Origin: Algicola sagamiensis DSM 14643
Lineage (GTDB): Bacteria; Pseudomonadota; Gammaproteobacteria; Enterobacterales; Alteromonadaceae
Reading direction: 5' to 3'
Assembly (NCBI RefSeq): GCF_000374485.1
Contig: NZ_KB894496.1
Location: forward strand, 1 to 64,000
DNA length: 64,000 bases
Shown: positions 1 to 11,441 of the stretch, piece after piece
Layout of the letters: the number at the start of each line of letters is the position of its first letter
How positions within the stretch are numbered: position 1 is the stretch's first letter
The notes under the pieces: generated by a model
The model's input: the letters and a program-made list of their open reading frames with translations, nothing else
Told to the model about the DNA's origin: nothing
Database searches by the model: none
Translations under genes and position numbers: made by a program

Positions 1-276
1 TTGGCCTTTTACGACTTTCCAGCGGAGCACTGGCAACATATTCGAACGACAAATCCAATCGAGTCCGTGTTTGCGACGGTTCGTTTAAGAACCACGAAAA
101 GTAAGCATGGTGGCAGTCGAAAAACGACACTGGCGATGGCTTATAAGCTGCTGGTAACCGCACAAAATAAATGGCGTCGATTGAGAGGCTACCGCCTTCT
201 AGCGGATGTCATTGCAGGGATCGAATTCAAGGATGGAGAAAAAGTAACGTCGGATGATCAACAGGGTGCTGCATGA
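1..276 (+). CDS. IS256-family transposase, C-terminal fragment (5' end outside window)
   Basis: The frame is open from base 1 to a TGA at 274-276 and gives 91 residues. The stretch TTNPIES followed by a basic TVRLRTTKSKHGG is the conserved C-terminal block of IS256/Mutator transposases, which carries the last acidic residue of the DDE triad in that family. It is followed by the usual basic helical tail (KWRRLRGY). The first codon here is TTG, but full-length members are near 400 residues, so this is a partial gene running in from the left and not a real start. The protein would catalyse cut-and-paste or copy-out transposition of the element. Whether the missing part is intact cannot be known from this window. 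Confidence 0.85.
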   Translation: MAFYDFPAEHWQHIRTTNPIESVFATVRLRTTKSKHGGSRKTTLAMAYKLLVTAQNKWRRLRGYRLLADVIAGIEFKDGEKVTSDDQQGAA

Positions 277-308
277 TCATGTCATACACCAGATTTGACT
301 ATAGCTCA
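1..308 (+). mobile_element. Right end of an IS256-family insertion sequence, cut by the window edge
   Basis: The first 276 bases encode the C-terminal part of an IS256-family (Mutator-like) transposase. About 30 bases of non-coding DNA follow before sequence that reads as a broken hicB gene. The right terminal inverted repeat should lie around 285-308, but the left end is outside the window, so the repeat pair and the target duplication cannot be matched. The boundary is an estimate based on where hicB-like sequence begins. Confidence 0.6.
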
Positions 309-549
309 TTGTAAACATCTCACAGGCCAATCAAATTGATTATTCACAAGACCTAGAATATTGTGATTTTACCGAATGGGCATATGTTGATATTGAAATT
401 GACGAAGTGGTTGGAAAACAAAAACGCATCAATATTAGCTTGGCGATCTTCTCGTGTCCCATATTGATACTGTCGTCAAAAATAGTCATCGATACAAGGA
501 TAGGAGTGACATTATTGCCAAAGCAGCGCTCAATGAGCTAACGATTTAG
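309..549 (+). pseudogene. hicB-like antitoxin remnant, 5'-truncated and frameshifted
   Basis: Two adjacent frames together read like the C-terminal half of a HicB-family antitoxin. The first ends YVDIEIDEVVGKQKRINISL. After a frame change near 450-465 the second continues with HIDTVVKNSHRYKDRSDIIA and ends at TAG 547-549. In HicB proteins the linker ends with a KRINISLP-type strand that opens a ribbon-helix-helix DNA-binding domain, matching both halves. The N-terminal HicB fold is missing where the IS256 element abuts, so insertion probably disrupted the gene. No hicA toxin is seen here. HicB normally neutralises the HicA mRNase and represses its own operon; this copy cannot be functional as read. 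Confidence 0.6.
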
Positions 550-571
550 GGGCTGTTGATCAGACATAAAT

Positions 572-595
572 CAGATGGAGCCATGGCTCCATCTG
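572..595. terminator. Perfect palindrome between the hicB relic and astB
   Basis: A perfect 12-bp inverted repeat (arm CAGATGGAGCCA) with no loop lies between the convergent hicB relic and astB. It sits 30 bases past the astB stop codon. It lacks a clear run of T on either strand, so it is a weak candidate for a bidirectional terminator; a protein-binding palindrome is the alternative. Confidence 0.35.
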
Positions 596-624
596 GTAGG
601 CCAAAGTTTACTTCTGGCTAAGCT

Positions 625-1962
625 TTACTTCTGGAAAGTATAAACAGAGCCTAGATTCATGATCTGTGTCAACTCATCAAGTGCCTGGCGACTTTCTGTG
701 ACAAGCTGTGGATCACGCAAGTCGTCTTCTGTCAGGACATCGCGATAGTGTTTGTCGACCCATTGATTGAGGTCAGCAAACAACGCATCAGACATCAACG
801 CTCTTTGATTCACTGCATTGTACTCAGCTTCGTTCATTGCAACGCGTAAACGGAGACATGCAGGCCCACCACCATTTTGCATGCTTTGTTTGACATCAAA
901 GTAGTGCACTTGCTTGATCGGCGTATCCAAAGTGACAAGACGGTCCAGATAACTGGAAACTGCATCACTTTCTTTACACTCCATTGGTGCGATAATCGCC
1001 ATTTCACCACTTGGTTTTGTGATGATTTGTGTATTGAACAGGTAAGTTTTTACCGCTTCTTCCACAGAAACATCATCCGTCGACACCTTGATGAAGTGAA
1101 GCGGGCTATCACCAAACTTTTGTTGGATCTCAGCCAGAACTGCATCTGTATTCAAGAATGCTTGCTCATGATAGAACAGCGCATTCTGGTTACCGACAGA
1201 AATGACGTCATTGTGGAATACACCCTGATCAATCACATCTGGATTTTGTTGGATGTAGACAACTTTATTTGGATTTAGACCATGTAAGCGTGCTACAGCC
1301 TCACATGCTTCATAAGTATGGCGTGCCGGATATTTTTGTGGTTCAGGCATTCCTTTTTTAAATGCGTAGCGTCCATAAACGAACAATTCGACCCCTTGCT
1401 CACCATAACCTGCACAAAGACGGGTATGATTGGCTGCCCCTTCATCACCAAAATGCTCATTATCAGGGAGGTGTTGGTGATGCGCGAAGTGTTTCTCGTC
1501 AGCAAAGATTGCTTTGAGGATATTTCCGGTAATTTCAGGCTCAAGTGAGCGGTGAAACTTATTGGTTAAGTTTGCTGGTGTAAAGTGGATTTTCCCGTCT
1601 AGTGTGTCACCACTTGGTGAAACGGTCGCTGCATTAGCTGTCCACATACTGGAAGCAGAGCAACACGCACGTAGAATTTCTGGTGCTTGCTTTGCTGCTT
1701 TTTCTAAAACGTCTTTATCCGAACCCGTAAATCCGAGCCGACGAAGTGCATACAAATCTGGTCGTTCTTGCGGTGCAAGGACCCCTTGAACCATGCCCAG
1801 ATCGTGAAGCGCTTTCATTTTTTGTAGGCCTTGCTTCGCCGCTTGTTTTGGACTTGAGGCGTTGCTTGCGTTCGATTGCGATGCAACATTCCCGGTAGAA
1901 AGTCCTGCGTAGTTGTGTGTTGGTCCAACCAGACCATCAAAATTTGCTTCAAATTGCTTCAT
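625..1962 (-). CDS. astB: N-succinylarginine dihydrolase
   Basis: AstB hydrolyses N2-succinylarginine to N2-succinylornithine, two ammonia and CO2, the second step of the arginine succinyltransferase pathway in the cytoplasm. The 445-residue product has the family length (about 440-447) and its characteristic start [20 protein letters not shown]. The catalytic cysteine motif [11 protein letters not shown] is present with Cys369. The family belongs to the amidinotransferase-like pentein fold. The gene stands alone: no astA, astD or astE is in the window, an insertion sequence lies downstream, and topA is divergent upstream. The other pathway genes are presumably elsewhere, as in many marine gammaproteobacteria. 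Confidence 0.95.
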   Translation of the reverse strand: MKQFEANFDGLVGPTHNYAGLSTGNVASQSNASNASSPKQAAKQGLQKMKALHDLGMVQGVLAPQERPDLYALRRLGFTGSDKDVLEKAAKQAPEILRACCSASSMWTANAATVSPSGDTLDGKIHFTPANLTNKFHRSLEPEITGNILKAIFADEKHFAHHQHLPDNEHFGDEGAANHTRLCAGYGEQGVELFVYGRYAFKKGMPEPQKYPARHTYEACEAVARLHGLNPNKVVYIQQNPDVIDQGVFHNDVISVGNQNALFYHEQAFLNTDAVLAEIQQKFGDSPLHFIKVSTDDVSVEEAVKTYLFNTQIITKPSGEMAIIAPMECKESDAVSSYLDRLVTLDTPIKQVHYFDVKQSMQNGGGPACLRLRVAMNEAEYNAVNQRALMSDALFADLNQWVDKHYRDVLTEDDLRDPQLVTESRQALDELTQIMNLGSVYTFQK

Positions 1963-2220
1963 TAAACTGCCTCTTAAAACAGGTCTTGAAAATTTTCTGT
2001 CTTGATCAGGTCGAAATTAAGACAAGCGGCACACATTATACTAATAATTCTTGCGAGGATGAAATTTGTCGTTAGAATTCGTTTGGCGATCTTGTATCAC
2101 ATCGTATTTAAAGATATACCTAGAGAAGGGTCACAGACCTAAATGAGGGGTTGATATTCAAATCAACCTCCCTTATATCACGTGTAGCAGTATTTTAAGA
2201 TTCAAAAAATTTGAGGAATT

Positions 2221-4854
2221 ATGGGCAAGTCTTTAGTCATTGTTGAATCACCTGCGAAGGCTAAAACAATCAATAAATACTTGGGGAAAGATTTTGTTGT
2301 TAAATCGAGTGTCGGACATGTCAGAGACTTGCCAACATCGTCATCTCAGACCAAGACAGGAAAACGTGCGCCATCAGTTCGTGGCCTTTCTGATGAAGAA
2401 AAAGCACGTGTTAAAAAAGAACGCGAGTTTAATGCGTTGATTGCACGAATGGGCATCAACCCGGTGGACTCCTGGCAAGCACAATATGAAGTGTTGCCTG
2501 GCAAAGAAAAGGTTGTGAAAGAGCTCCAAGCCCTTGCAAAAGATGCTGATGAAATCTTTCTCGCAACCGATTTGGACCGTGAAGGAGAAGCTATTGCCTG
2601 GCATTTAAAAGAGCTTATTGGCGGCGACGACGAAAAATATAAACGTGTCGTCTTCAATGAAATTACGAAAAGTGCAATTCAACAAGCATTCTCAATGCCG
2701 GGGGATATTAATCAATCCCGTGTGAATGCGCAGCAAGCTCGACGCTTCCTTGACCGTGTTGTCGGCTTTATGGTTTCTCCACTTTTGTGGAAGAAAATCG
2801 CGCGAGGTCTGTCAGCAGGTCGTGTTCAATCTGTCGCTGTACGATTGATTGTCGAGCGTGAGCGAGAAATCAAAGCGTTTGTACCAGAAGAATTCTGGGA
2901 TATTCATGCAGAGCTGACGACGCAGGCTGATGCACAATTGCGTATGGAAGTGACGAAGCATCATGGCAAAACGGTCAAACTGGTGAATGAACAACAGGCG
3001 CTTGCTGCGGTTCAACAACTGCAATTCCTGCCATATCAGGTAACGCAGGTTGAAGAAAAACCGACATCTAGCAGACCTTCAGCACCGTTTATCACGTCGA
3101 CATTGCAGCAAGCTGCAAGTACAAGGCTTGGATTTGGTGTCAAGAAAACCATGATGATGGCGCAGAAGCTGTATGAAGCTGGTTATATCACTTATATGAG
3201 AACCGACTCGACCGCTTTGAGTGCCGATGCGATTCAAGGTTGTCGCGACTATGTCACAGATAAGTATGGTGCGAAGTATTTACCAGAGAAGCCAAATTCT
3301 TACTCAAGTAAGGGGAATGCGCAGGAAGCACACGAAGCGATTCGTCCTTCTGATGTCACTGTCATGAGTGGTGACCTAAAAGGTCAGGATGCAGATGCGA
3401 AGCGTTTATACGAGTTGATTTGGCGACAGTTTGTTGCTTGTCAGATGGTGCCTGCAAAGTACGATGCAACCACAGTGACAGTCACTGCGGGTGAATACGA
3501 ACTCAAAGCAAAGGGTCGTGTCCTTCGTTTTGATGGTTGGACGAAAGTGCAACCGCCAGCAGGGAAAAAAGGGGAACAAGATTCTGTTCTGCCTCCTCTG
3601 GCAGTCAATGATACATTGAATCTGCAAATGTTGGATCCAAAGCAGCATTTTACGAAGCCACCAGCTCGATTTAATGAAGCATCACTCGTAAAAGAGCTGG
3701 AAAAACGAGCGATCGGTCGTCCTTCAACATATGCGAGCATTATTTCCACGATCCAGGATCGCGGATATGTCCGTACAGAAGGTCGTCGTTTCTTTGCAGA
3801 GAAAATGGGCGAAATTGTCAATGATCGCTTGATTGAAAACTTCTCAGATTTGATGAACTTCGATTTCACCGCAAATATGGAAACCCAGCTGGATGAAATT
3901 GCGGAAGGCAAGCTTGATTGGAAAGATGTCCTTGATCATTTCTACGATGATTTTTCTATCAAGTTGGATCAAGCCGCACAAGATCCTGAAGAAGGCGGGA
4001 TGCGAACGAATAAGTCCATTCCAACAGACATTGACTGTCCAACCTGTAACCGAAAAATGGGGATCCGAACAGCATCGACAGGTGTTTTCCTCGGTTGTGA
4101 AGGCTATTCACTCCCACCGAAGGAGCGCTGTACGACAACGATGAATCTCATTCCAGGAGAAGAAGCAGTTGCGGTGGATGATGAGGAAGAAGCGCAGGCA
4201 TTAATGAGCCGTCGTCGCTGTCAAAAGTGTGGTACGTCCATGGATAACTACCTGATTGACGAGACGCGCAAGCTCCACGTTTGCGGGAATAATCCACTTT
4301 GCGATGGTACGGAAATAGAAAAAGGTCAGTTCAAGATCAAAGGCTATGATGGCCCGGTGATTGAGTGTGACCGTTGTCAATCTGAGATGCAGCTGAAGTC
4401 TGGCCGTTTTGGGAAATACTTCGATTGTACAAACAGCGAATGTAAGAATACGCGTAAATTGCTCAAAAATGGTGAACCTGCGCCACCGAAAGAAGATCCT
4501 GTGTCATTACCAGAGTTGCCGTGTGAAAAATCAGACGCGCATTTTGTATTACGTGATGGTGCGTCTGGGATTTTTCTTGCTGCGCATACATTCCCCAAAT
4601 CGAGAGAGACACGTGCACCACAGGTTGCAGAACTTTCACGGTTTAGAGATCGTATCTCACCGAAGTTCTATTATCTTGCAGATGCACCAGCAGAAGATCC
4701 GTATGGTAACCCTGCAATCGTCCGTTATTCGCGTAAGTCGAAAGAGCAATACGTAATGAGTGAAGTTGAAGGAAAGCCAACAGGATGGACTGCACACTTC
4801 AAAGATGGAAAATGGGAAGAGCAGGAAAAAGTGAAACGTAAAAAGTCTGCTTAG
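2221..4854 (+). CDS. topA: DNA topoisomerase I (type IA)
   Basis: The enzyme relaxes negative supercoils by transient single-strand cleavage through a 5'-phosphotyrosine. At 877 residues it is close to E. coli TopA (865). The N-terminal TOPRIM domain begins [18 protein letters not shown] and carries the acidic DLDREGE motif at 117-123. The active-site tyrosine lies in [11 protein letters not shown], most likely Tyr325. The C-terminal third holds three four-cysteine zinc-ribbon motifs (CPTCNRK...CEGY, CQKCGTS...CGNNPLC, CDRCQSE...CTNSEC) followed by a basic tail. The ATG at 2221 is preceded by GAGG. The gene is monocistronic, divergent from astB, and ends at a strong terminator. A topA-cysB neighbourhood is also known from enterobacteria. 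Confidence 0.97.
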   Translation: MGKSLVIVESPAKAKTINKYLGKDFVVKSSVGHVRDLPTSSSQTKTGKRAPSVRGLSDEEKARVKKEREFNALIARMGINPVDSWQAQYEVLPGKEKVVKELQALAKDADEIFLATDLDREGEAIAWHLKELIGGDDEKYKRVVFNEITKSAIQQAFSMPGDINQSRVNAQQARRFLDRVVGFMVSPLLWKKIARGLSAGRVQSVAVRLIVEREREIKAFVPEEFWDIHAELTTQADAQLRMEVTKHHGKTVKLVNEQQALAAVQQLQFLPYQVTQVEEKPTSSRPSAPFITSTLQQAASTRLGFGVKKTMMMAQKLYEAGYITYMRTDSTALSADAIQGCRDYVTDKYGAKYLPEKPNSYSSKGNAQEAHEAIRPSDVTVMSGDLKGQDADAKRLYELIWRQFVACQMVPAKYDATTVTVTAGEYELKAKGRVLRFDGWTKVQPPAGKKGEQDSVLPPLAVNDTLNLQMLDPKQHFTKPPARFNEASLVKELEKRAIGRPSTYASIISTIQDRGYVRTEGRRFFAEKMGEIVNDRLIENFSDLMNFDFTANMETQLDEIAEGKLDWKDVLDHFYDDFSIKLDQAAQDPEEGGMRTNKSIPTDIDCPTCNRKMGIRTASTGVFLGCEGYSLPPKERCTTTMNLIPGEEAVAVDDEEEAQALMSRRRCQKCGTSMDNYLIDETRKLHVCGNNPLCDGTEIEKGQFKIKGYDGPVIECDRCQSEMQLKSGRFGKYFDCTNSECKNTRKLLKNGEPAPPKEDPVSLPELPCEKSDAHFVLRDGASGIFLAAHTFPKSRETRAPQVAELSRFRDRISPKFYYLADAPAEDPYGNPAIVRYSRKSKEQYVMSEVEGKPTGWTAHFKDGKWEEQEKVKRKKSA

Positions 4855-4875
4855 TGCGTTTTCATGTTTCGAAAT

Positions 4876-4905
4876 AAAAAAGCCAGGTTGAACCTGGCTT
4901 TTTTA
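4876..4905. terminator. Rho-independent terminator of topA
   Basis: The arms AAAGCCAGGTT and AACCTGGCTTT are separated by a short loop and followed by TTTTTTA. The hairpin starts about 20 bases after the topA stop. A-runs on its other side mean it could also stop minus-strand transcription coming from 4965. Confidence 0.9.
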
Positions 4906-4964
4906 TTGTAAATCTTGACGGCTATCCGCGTTAATTTGGGAGTTGTTTCAATAGAAACCTATGG

Positions 4965-5735
4965 TCACCACTTTTTCTTCGGTGCAAATAATTCGTCGAG
5001 TTCGTCCTTTTCTGATTCTTCCTTCTTCTCTCTGGCAGCCTTATTCGCATTTTTCAGGTCATCCGCTATTCGGCTAAGAATTTCCTCACACTCTGCTTTA
5101 CGGGAGGAAATATAATCATCGGAGTAGGTTTGACTTTCTAAGGTGGTCAAAGCTTTTTCCAGATATTGGCGGGCAGAACCAACCATGCCAGAAGATAAAG
5201 CGGCCTTCCCACGCTTCATTTGGCTATCGACATTGATTCGAAGTTGGATGCGCTCTAGACGTTTTTCTTCGTTCATAAATACTTGCGTATCCAGCTTTCC
5301 TTTGCTGTGTTCTGAGCGGAGGATGGTTCTTAGCTTTTTGATACCTTGTAACATCGCTATGATCTGCTTGTCATTATCAGGCATCGCTATCGCATCAGAC
5401 TTCGATTCTTGGGCGGCGTTTGGATCTGGATTTTCAAGAACCTGCTTTGCATCTTGGAGACGATTTGCTAACTCTTTGCTTTCAGGGTTGAGCTCGCTCA
5501 TCGATTTGATGGCATCAAAAATCCGTTTGTGCAGGATCATGACCAAATTACTGGACATTGGGATATTGGCGGTGTTCATGAGGATGTCTTCTGTTTCCTC
5601 AATGACTGCTTTGTGCTTCGCAGTTTCCTGCCGTCGCTCAGCATCCACTTTTGATTTATGTTGCTGAGCGGCGTTGACGCCAATTGCGACAATAATCAAT
5701 GCGATAATTAATACGATGACAATGGTGATGATCAT
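4965..5735 (-). CDS. Membrane-anchored coiled-coil protein of unknown function
   Basis: I do not recognise a named family. The 256-residue product opens with one hydrophobic segment (about residues 1-22, rich in I and V, no charged residues) and then has no further membrane segment. The remainder is strongly charged and helical, with many K, E and Q and heptad-like leucines, ending in the acidic-basic tail DELDELFAPKKKW. This fits a single-pass inner-membrane protein with a cytoplasmic coiled-coil or TPR-like helical domain. It lies 67 bases downstream of a small histidine kinase on the same strand, so the two are probably co-transcribed and may work together; that link is inferred from position only. 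Confidence 0.7.
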   Translation of the reverse strand: MIITIVIVLIIALIIVAIGVNAAQQHKSKVDAERRQETAKHKAVIEETEDILMNTANIPMSSNLVMILHKRIFDAIKSMSELNPESKELANRLQDAKQVLENPDPNAAQESKSDAIAMPDNDKQIIAMLQGIKKLRTILRSEHSKGKLDTQVFMNEEKRLERIQLRINVDSQMKRGKAALSSGMVGSARQYLEKALTTLESQTYSDDYISSRKAECEEILSRIADDLKNANKAAREKKEESEKDELDELFAPKKKW

Positions 5736-5802
5736 CTGGCTTCCTACAACGTGACTGTGTTAGTTCAAAAAAGATCTAAACATACTACATAATTTCTTAT
5801 TC

Positions 5803-6540
5803 TTAGGGTAGTACTACTGTGAAGACACCGCCACCTAAATCGCTGTTATTACTTAATACTATTTTCCCACGATGTTCATGATTTTCATGGGACTCCGCAA
5901 TCAAGCGAGCAAAGAATATTCCTAGCCCGGTGCGACCCGTGGAAAAATCAAGGGTTTCCATAGGTTTTTCGTAGGATGCCATCATGTCTTCTGGGTAACC
6001 ACGCCCGTCATCTTCGACTGATATATGAAGCTCGTTCTCAAAGATATGACAGGAGATTTGTATCTTATCTTTGCAATAGCGTAAGGCATTGATGACAGCA
6101 TCATTGATGAGGTGACTGACAAGATCATAATCAAAATACCAAGAAATATCTGGATCAATATCAAAATTGACATGGATATTATGATGCTCAATATAAAGCT
6201 GATTTTTAAAAACGGACTCTTCGATTAAGTCATCAAGAAAATGCTCTTCAATCGTAAATGGCAGTTGATCGATATCTGCCCGATATAAGCCGAGTAATTG
6301 AAGAAGATTACTGTTTAAACGGGATGCTTCATAATGGAGTTTTGCGAGTTCCTGGCCTTGGACCGAATCTTTTTCCTCCAACATCTGGCTTAGGTTGTCT
6401 ACCGATTGGATCAACATAAAGAGTGAGTTTTTCATATCATGAATGGAGGAGGCTAAAACAGCCGGAAAATTAATCATCTTACGATATCCTTGTGAAAGCA
6501 GCGCAGCATGATTCGATATACTTTTATTGAGTATAGGCAT
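5803..6540 (-). CDS. Small soluble sensor histidine kinase
   Basis: The 245-residue protein has the dimerisation/phosphoacceptor motif SSIHDMKNSL with His34 as the likely phosphorylation site. A HATPase_c domain follows, with an N box (NDAVINALRYC), G1 box (EDDGRGYP) and G2 box (GRTGLGIFFA). There are no membrane segments and no recognisable sensor domain, so it either receives signals through a partner or senses in the cytoplasm. No response regulator is encoded nearby; its target must be elsewhere. It is the first gene of a probable two-gene minus-strand unit with the coiled-coil membrane protein below it, and it is divergent from cysB. Confidence 0.85.
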   Translation of the reverse strand: MPILNKSISNHAALLSQGYRKMINFPAVLASSIHDMKNSLFMLIQSVDNLSQMLEEKDSVQGQELAKLHYEASRLNSNLLQLLGLYRADIDQLPFTIEEHFLDDLIEESVFKNQLYIEHHNIHVNFDIDPDISWYFDYDLVSHLINDAVINALRYCKDKIQISCHIFENELHISVEDDGRGYPEDMMASYEKPMETLDFSTGRTGLGIFFARLIAESHENHEHRGKIVLSNNSDLGGGVFTVVLP

Positions 6541-6703
6541 TTATTATTTAAATCGGGGTGCGTGACTCATACAGGTATTTTCTGTTTCTCAGTTTTGCGC
6601 CATAAAATTGAAATAAAATCGACAAATGGAGTTCTCATTAAAAATGAATTGGAATAGACTGGAGGATATGTATATATTTTTAGAATAATCAGAGAAGAGC
6701 TAA

Positions 6704-7687
<984 letters not shown>

Positions 7688-7711
7688 ATTGAAGATTGAG
7701 AAGGCGAGGAA

Positions 7712-7736
7712 GAGGAATGCTGTTTGTGCATTCCTC
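7712..7736. terminator. Hairpin between convergent cysB and sdaA
   Basis: A perfect 9-bp stem (GAGGAATGC / GCATTCCTC) with a 7-base loop sits 24 bases after the cysB stop and 22 bases before the end of sdaA. T-runs are short on both sides, so termination by this hairpin is plausible but not strong. Confidence 0.5.
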
Positions 7737-7757
7737 AATGTTGTGAGGACAAGTTGT

Positions 7758-9134
7758 TTAACACTCGATAATATTGACCGCAAGTCCGCCACGTGCAGTT
7801 TCTTTGTATTTAGTCTTCATGTCATTTCCAGTATCCCACATCGTCTTAATGACCTTATCCAGGGAAACCTTTTGCTCACCAGTACCACGAAGTGCGAGAC
7901 GTGAAGCGTTGATTGCCTTGACTGCGCCCATTGCATTTCGTTCGATACAAGGGACCTGAACCAAACCGCCAACCGGATCACAAGTGAGTCCAAGGTTATG
8001 TTCCATTCCAATCTCTGCGGCATTTTCCACTTGAATGGGTGTGCCCCCCATGATTTCTGTCAGCGCGCCTGCTGCCATAGAGCATGCGACACCGACTTCA
8101 CCCTGACAGCCCACTTCGGCGCCAGATATGGAGGCATTTTTCTTGTATAGGATACCGATCGCAGCGGCGGTCAGCATAAAGCGAGTGACAGTATCTTCGT
8201 CGACTGGACGAACAAACTTATCGAAATATTTTAAGACAGCAGGAATGATCCCAGCAGCACCATTGGTTGGCGCGGTGACGACACGCCCACCTGCTGCATT
8301 TTCTTCATTTACAGCTAAGGCGAATAAATCGACCCAATCCATCGCGTATAATGGGTCTTTACCTTTCTCGCTTTCCAGCTTTCGGTAAAGGCAAGGTGCG
8401 CGGCGCATGACTTTCAGGCCACCGGGTAAAATCCCTTCTGTTTTGATCCCCGTTGCAATGCACTGATCCATGACTTTCCAGATATGCATTAACTGCGCGC
8501 GAACATCCTTTTCGTCACGGAGACAGCGTTCATTCGCCATCATCACCGCAGGAATACTCAAGCCAGACTCTTTGGTTCTTTGAAGCAGCTCGTTGCCTGT
8601 TTCAAAAGGATAGGGTTGTTCAATCTGATTATGTAGCTCTACCGCCGCTTCTTTTTCCTGTTCAAATTGATCTGCGCGAACAATAAAACCACCCCCAATC
8701 GAAAAATATGTCTGAGAGAATATCACTTCTTCATCAGCATAGGCTTCGATGGTCATCGCATTACTATGTTGAGGGAGTGTTTTACGACGATGGAACACAA
8801 TAGCGTTTTGTCTAGGAAATGCGACAGCGTGTTTATCTAAAAGTGAAATTTCTTCTTTTTTGTCAATTGTTGTTAGAACTTCAGGAACGATAGAAGTATC
8901 AATAGTTTCTGGTTCATATCCAGCAAGACCGAGGATCACGGCTTTACCTGTCCCATGGCCGATACCAGTCTGGCCAAGAGAGCCAAATAGTTCTACGCGA
9001 ACACGTGTTGTTTTTGAGAGCAGATCAGCGTCTTCCAGGTCTACGGTGAAAAGTTTGGAAGCGCGCATTGGGCCAACAGTATGGGAGCTCGAAGGTCCAA
9101 TTCCAACACTGAACATGTCGAATACACTAATCAT
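7758..9134 (-). CDS. sdaA: L-serine ammonia-lyase (iron-sulfur, type 2 single chain)
   Basis: The enzyme deaminates L-serine to pyruvate using a [4Fe-4S] cluster. The 458-residue protein starts with the family signature [22 protein letters not shown]. Cysteines 343, 385 and 396 in [15 protein letters not shown] and QVPCIERN are placed exactly as the cluster ligands known for the Legionella enzyme. The small beta domain and the larger catalytic alpha domain are fused, as in E. coli SdaA/SdaB. It is the last gene of a minus-strand set pabB-nudL-sdaA, an order also found in E. coli, with a 94-base gap to nudL that could hold its own promoter. Confidence 0.96.
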   Translation of the reverse strand: MISVFDMFSVGIGPSSSHTVGPMRASKLFTVDLEDADLLSKTTRVRVELFGSLGQTGIGHGTGKAVILGLAGYEPETIDTSIVPEVLTTIDKKEEISLLDKHAVAFPRQNAIVFHRRKTLPQHSNAMTIEAYADEEVIFSQTYFSIGGGFIVRADQFEQEKEAAVELHNQIEQPYPFETGNELLQRTKESGLSIPAVMMANERCLRDEKDVRAQLMHIWKVMDQCIATGIKTEGILPGGLKVMRRAPCLYRKLESEKGKDPLYAMDWVDLFALAVNEENAAGGRVVTAPTNGAAGIIPAVLKYFDKFVRPVDEDTVTRFMLTAAAIGILYKKNASISGAEVGCQGEVGVACSMAAGALTEIMGGTPIQVENAAEIGMEHNLGLTCDPVGGLVQVPCIERNAMGAVKAINASRLALRGTGEQKVSLDKVIKTMWDTGNDMKTKYKETARGGLAVNIIEC

Positions 9135-9228
9135 AAAAAAGTATGTCTCTTATCAAGTGATCTGATTGTCTGGCAGATCATGGACTCAAATTGGTGTCAT
9201 CAAACGCGACATCATATGCCAAATTTTC

Positions 9229-9831
9229 TCATAATGTAATTAATTTTGGATGATAACGGTCGTGTTTTGTAACTTGTAGGACCAGTTGGTGGAGTACAGC
9301 TGCCGTTGCACCCCAAATAAGATAATGTTTATATGGGTAAAAATGGAGGTCGTATTGATGTGAACCATGCTTATAGTTGTGAGTATAGTGTGATTCGTGC
9401 GCTAAAAAGTGCTGAAAAGGAACAACTAGGATTTCAGCAACTTCATCTTCTTGAGGCTCAAACGTGGCTTTAGGGTCGACAAAACCGATAACCGGGAACA
9501 ACTCAAACCCAGAAATAGTTTGAAAAGAAGGCAGCTCACCACGGAGTTCAATAAAATCAGGAGAAAGCCTTATTTCTTCCCAGGCTTCACGAACGGCAGC
9601 TTCCTGGACAGTTTCACCGGAGTCGATTTTTCCACCCGGAAAACTGATTTGGTTTGCATGTGTCCTCAGGTGAGCTGCACGACGTGTCAGGATCACTTCC
9701 AATTGGTCATCAGTTTCTCGAAGTGCGACAAGTACCGCAGCTTTCGCAGGATCTGGAAAACGAAAGGGGGTGAGGTGTTCATCTGGATATTGGTGCAAAT
9801 TGTAATGTGTTAAAAATGTTTGCCTGTCCAT
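9229..9831 (-). CDS. nudL: Nudix hydrolase, probable coenzyme A pyrophosphatase
   Basis: The 200-residue protein carries a full Nudix box: GGKIDSGETVQEAAVREAWEE (about residues 66-86), with the metal-binding REAWEE helix. Upstream of the box, the LTRRAAHLRTHANQISFPGG stretch matches the CoA/NADH-preferring subgroup represented by E. coli NudL (YeaB). The predicted reaction is hydrolysis of CoA or acyl-CoA to 3',5'-ADP and phosphopantetheine. Its place between pabB and sdaA is the same as in E. coli, which supports orthology. The gap to pabB is only 28 bases, so the two are probably translated from one message. Confidence 0.88.
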   Translation of the reverse strand: MDRQTFLTHYNLHQYPDEHLTPFRFPDPAKAAVLVALRETDDQLEVILTRRAAHLRTHANQISFPGGKIDSGETVQEAAVREAWEEIRLSPDFIELRGELPSFQTISGFELFPVIGFVDPKATFEPQEDEVAEILVVPFQHFLAHESHYTHNYKHGSHQYDLHFYPYKHYLIWGATAAVLHQLVLQVTKHDRYHPKLITL

Positions 9832-9859
9832 AACCCCTCTCTTGATTCGCGCAGATACC

Positions 9860-11254
9860 TTAAGAAACGTTGCTCATCTTCCCTGTCTGTTTGAGGACAG
9901 GCAAGATCTTGCGAACTTTATCGAAGGTTTCCTGATACTCTGATGCTGATTGGCTGTCTGCAACAATGCCACCGCCAGCCCAGCAATGGATCTGTTGCTT
10001 GTGGCAGACCAATGTGCGTATTGTAATACTGGTATCCATGTGACCATTAAAGCCCAAATAGCCGATGGAACCACAATATATGGATCGGTGATGGGGTTCA
10101 AGGGATTCGATAATTTCCATCGCTCTAATCTTTGGTGCTCCAGTGATACTGCCACCAGGAAACGCAGCGTGAAGTAAATCCGTTGTTTGTTTATCAGAAC
10201 CGAGTTTGCCAGTTACCGTACTGACCAGATGATGAACGGATGGGAAGCTTTCGATTTCAAATAAAGCAGGGACTTTTACGGTACCGGGCTGACATACACG
10301 ACCTAAATCATTTCGCAATAAGTCGACAATCATGACATTCTCGGCCTGATCTTTTGCTGAATAGGCGAGTTGCTGTGCTGAGCGTTGATCTGCTTCTTTC
10401 TCAGCAAAGCGTGGGCGAGTCCCTTTAATTGGTTTCGTTTCCACATCTTGGCCAAAAACCTGAACAAACCGCTCAGGAGATACACTTAAAATACATCCTT
10501 CTTCTAAGCGAATATATGCTGAGAAAGGTGCTTGATTGTGTGCTCGAAGTATTTGATACGCTTGCCACTCACTCCCGCTAAAATCAGTAGAAAAACGTTG
10601 TGCCAGATTAATTTGATAACAATCGCCACTGTGTAAATAGTCTTGGACCTGATTGAAGCGTGTTTGGTATTCTGCTTCTGTCATATTGGCTTGCCAGTCA
10701 CCAATCGAGAAATCTTGATTCTGTAAGTGGGGCTGTGTCAGCTTTTTTAATAATGCAGTTTTTTGCATTTCATTTTGGCAGCAAAGGTAGGTTTGCCCTG
10801 TTTGGTTATCACGGATCAAAGACCATTCGTATATGCCAAATGCTAAATCCGGCATGGAGATATCTTGGGCCGTTAGGGAAGGTAACTTTTCTAAACGGCG
10901 TCCAAAGTCATAGGCAAGATAACCAAAAGCACCAGTGGTTACCGGTAACTCAATTGAGCTGTTAACTGGAACATTCAAGTGTTGATATTTGTCGATAAGT
11001 GCTTGAAGCCTGTCCAATGGTGCCGGGTGCTCTGAAACTTCTTCTTGGCCTTGGTCACAGACGATGGTTTGCTGATTTTTTACAGTGATTGTTGCAACTG
11101 GGCTTGCCACAATCATATCAAAACGACTACAGGGATGATCTGCATTGGCAGAGTCGAGAAACATCGACCAGGGTTGTTGTTCAAAATGAGCGAAAAGGTC
11201 ACACATACGCAAATTTTTCAGCGTTGTGGTGCAATTATAAACAGTTTGCGTCAT
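9860..11254 (-). CDS. pabB: Aminodeoxychorismate synthase component I
   Basis: PabB converts chorismate plus ammonia (from PabA) to 4-amino-4-deoxychorismate for p-aminobenzoate and folate synthesis. The C-terminal chorismate-binding domain contains KPIKGTRPR, DLLRNDLGRVC, HHLVSTVTGKL and FPGGSITGAPKIRAMEII, all typical of the TrpE/PabB fold. PIKGTRPR fits the PabB subgroup, in which this lysine acts as nucleophile. A longer frame reaches 11311, but the ATG at 11254 (MTQTVYNC) is preferred because GAGG lies upstream of it and the extra 19 residues do not resemble PabB; this gives 464 residues. It is first in the pabB-nudL-sdaA set and divergent from the fumarase gene. Confidence 0.94.
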   Translation of the reverse strand: MTQTVYNCTTTLKNLRMCDLFAHFEQQPWSMFLDSANADHPCSRFDMIVASPVATITVKNQQTIVCDQGQEEVSEHPAPLDRLQALIDKYQHLNVPVNSSIELPVTTGAFGYLAYDFGRRLEKLPSLTAQDISMPDLAFGIYEWSLIRDNQTGQTYLCCQNEMQKTALLKKLTQPHLQNQDFSIGDWQANMTEAEYQTRFNQVQDYLHSGDCYQINLAQRFSTDFSGSEWQAYQILRAHNQAPFSAYIRLEEGCILSVSPERFVQVFGQDVETKPIKGTRPRFAEKEADQRSAQQLAYSAKDQAENVMIVDLLRNDLGRVCQPGTVKVPALFEIESFPSVHHLVSTVTGKLGSDKQTTDLLHAAFPGGSITGAPKIRAMEIIESLEPHHRSIYCGSIGYLGFNGHMDTSITIRTLVCHKQQIHCWAGGGIVADSQSASEYQETFDKVRKILPVLKQTGKMSNVS

Positions 11255-11441
11255 TCTTTTTTCTGCCTCAGGAAAAATGCCATTCAACGATAGGATAACG
11301 ACTGACGTCATCCACTTTGAATTCTAATTGCGCTCTGGAAGCGAAGCAGCGCAAAGGGTATCATAAGCAACTTATTTTCACGATAAATATCATGATGCTT
11401 TTGCGTGAGCATGCGCGCAATCGCAGTGGAAGGGCAAAAAA

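Noticed and set aside
877-1278. Plus-strand frame of 133 codons inside astB
   Set aside because: It lies fully inside a strong gene on the other strand, has no ribosome-binding site and its product has no recognisable pattern.
3441-3911. Minus-strand frame of 156 codons inside topA
   Set aside because: Antisense to conserved topA sequence; biased composition of a shadow frame.
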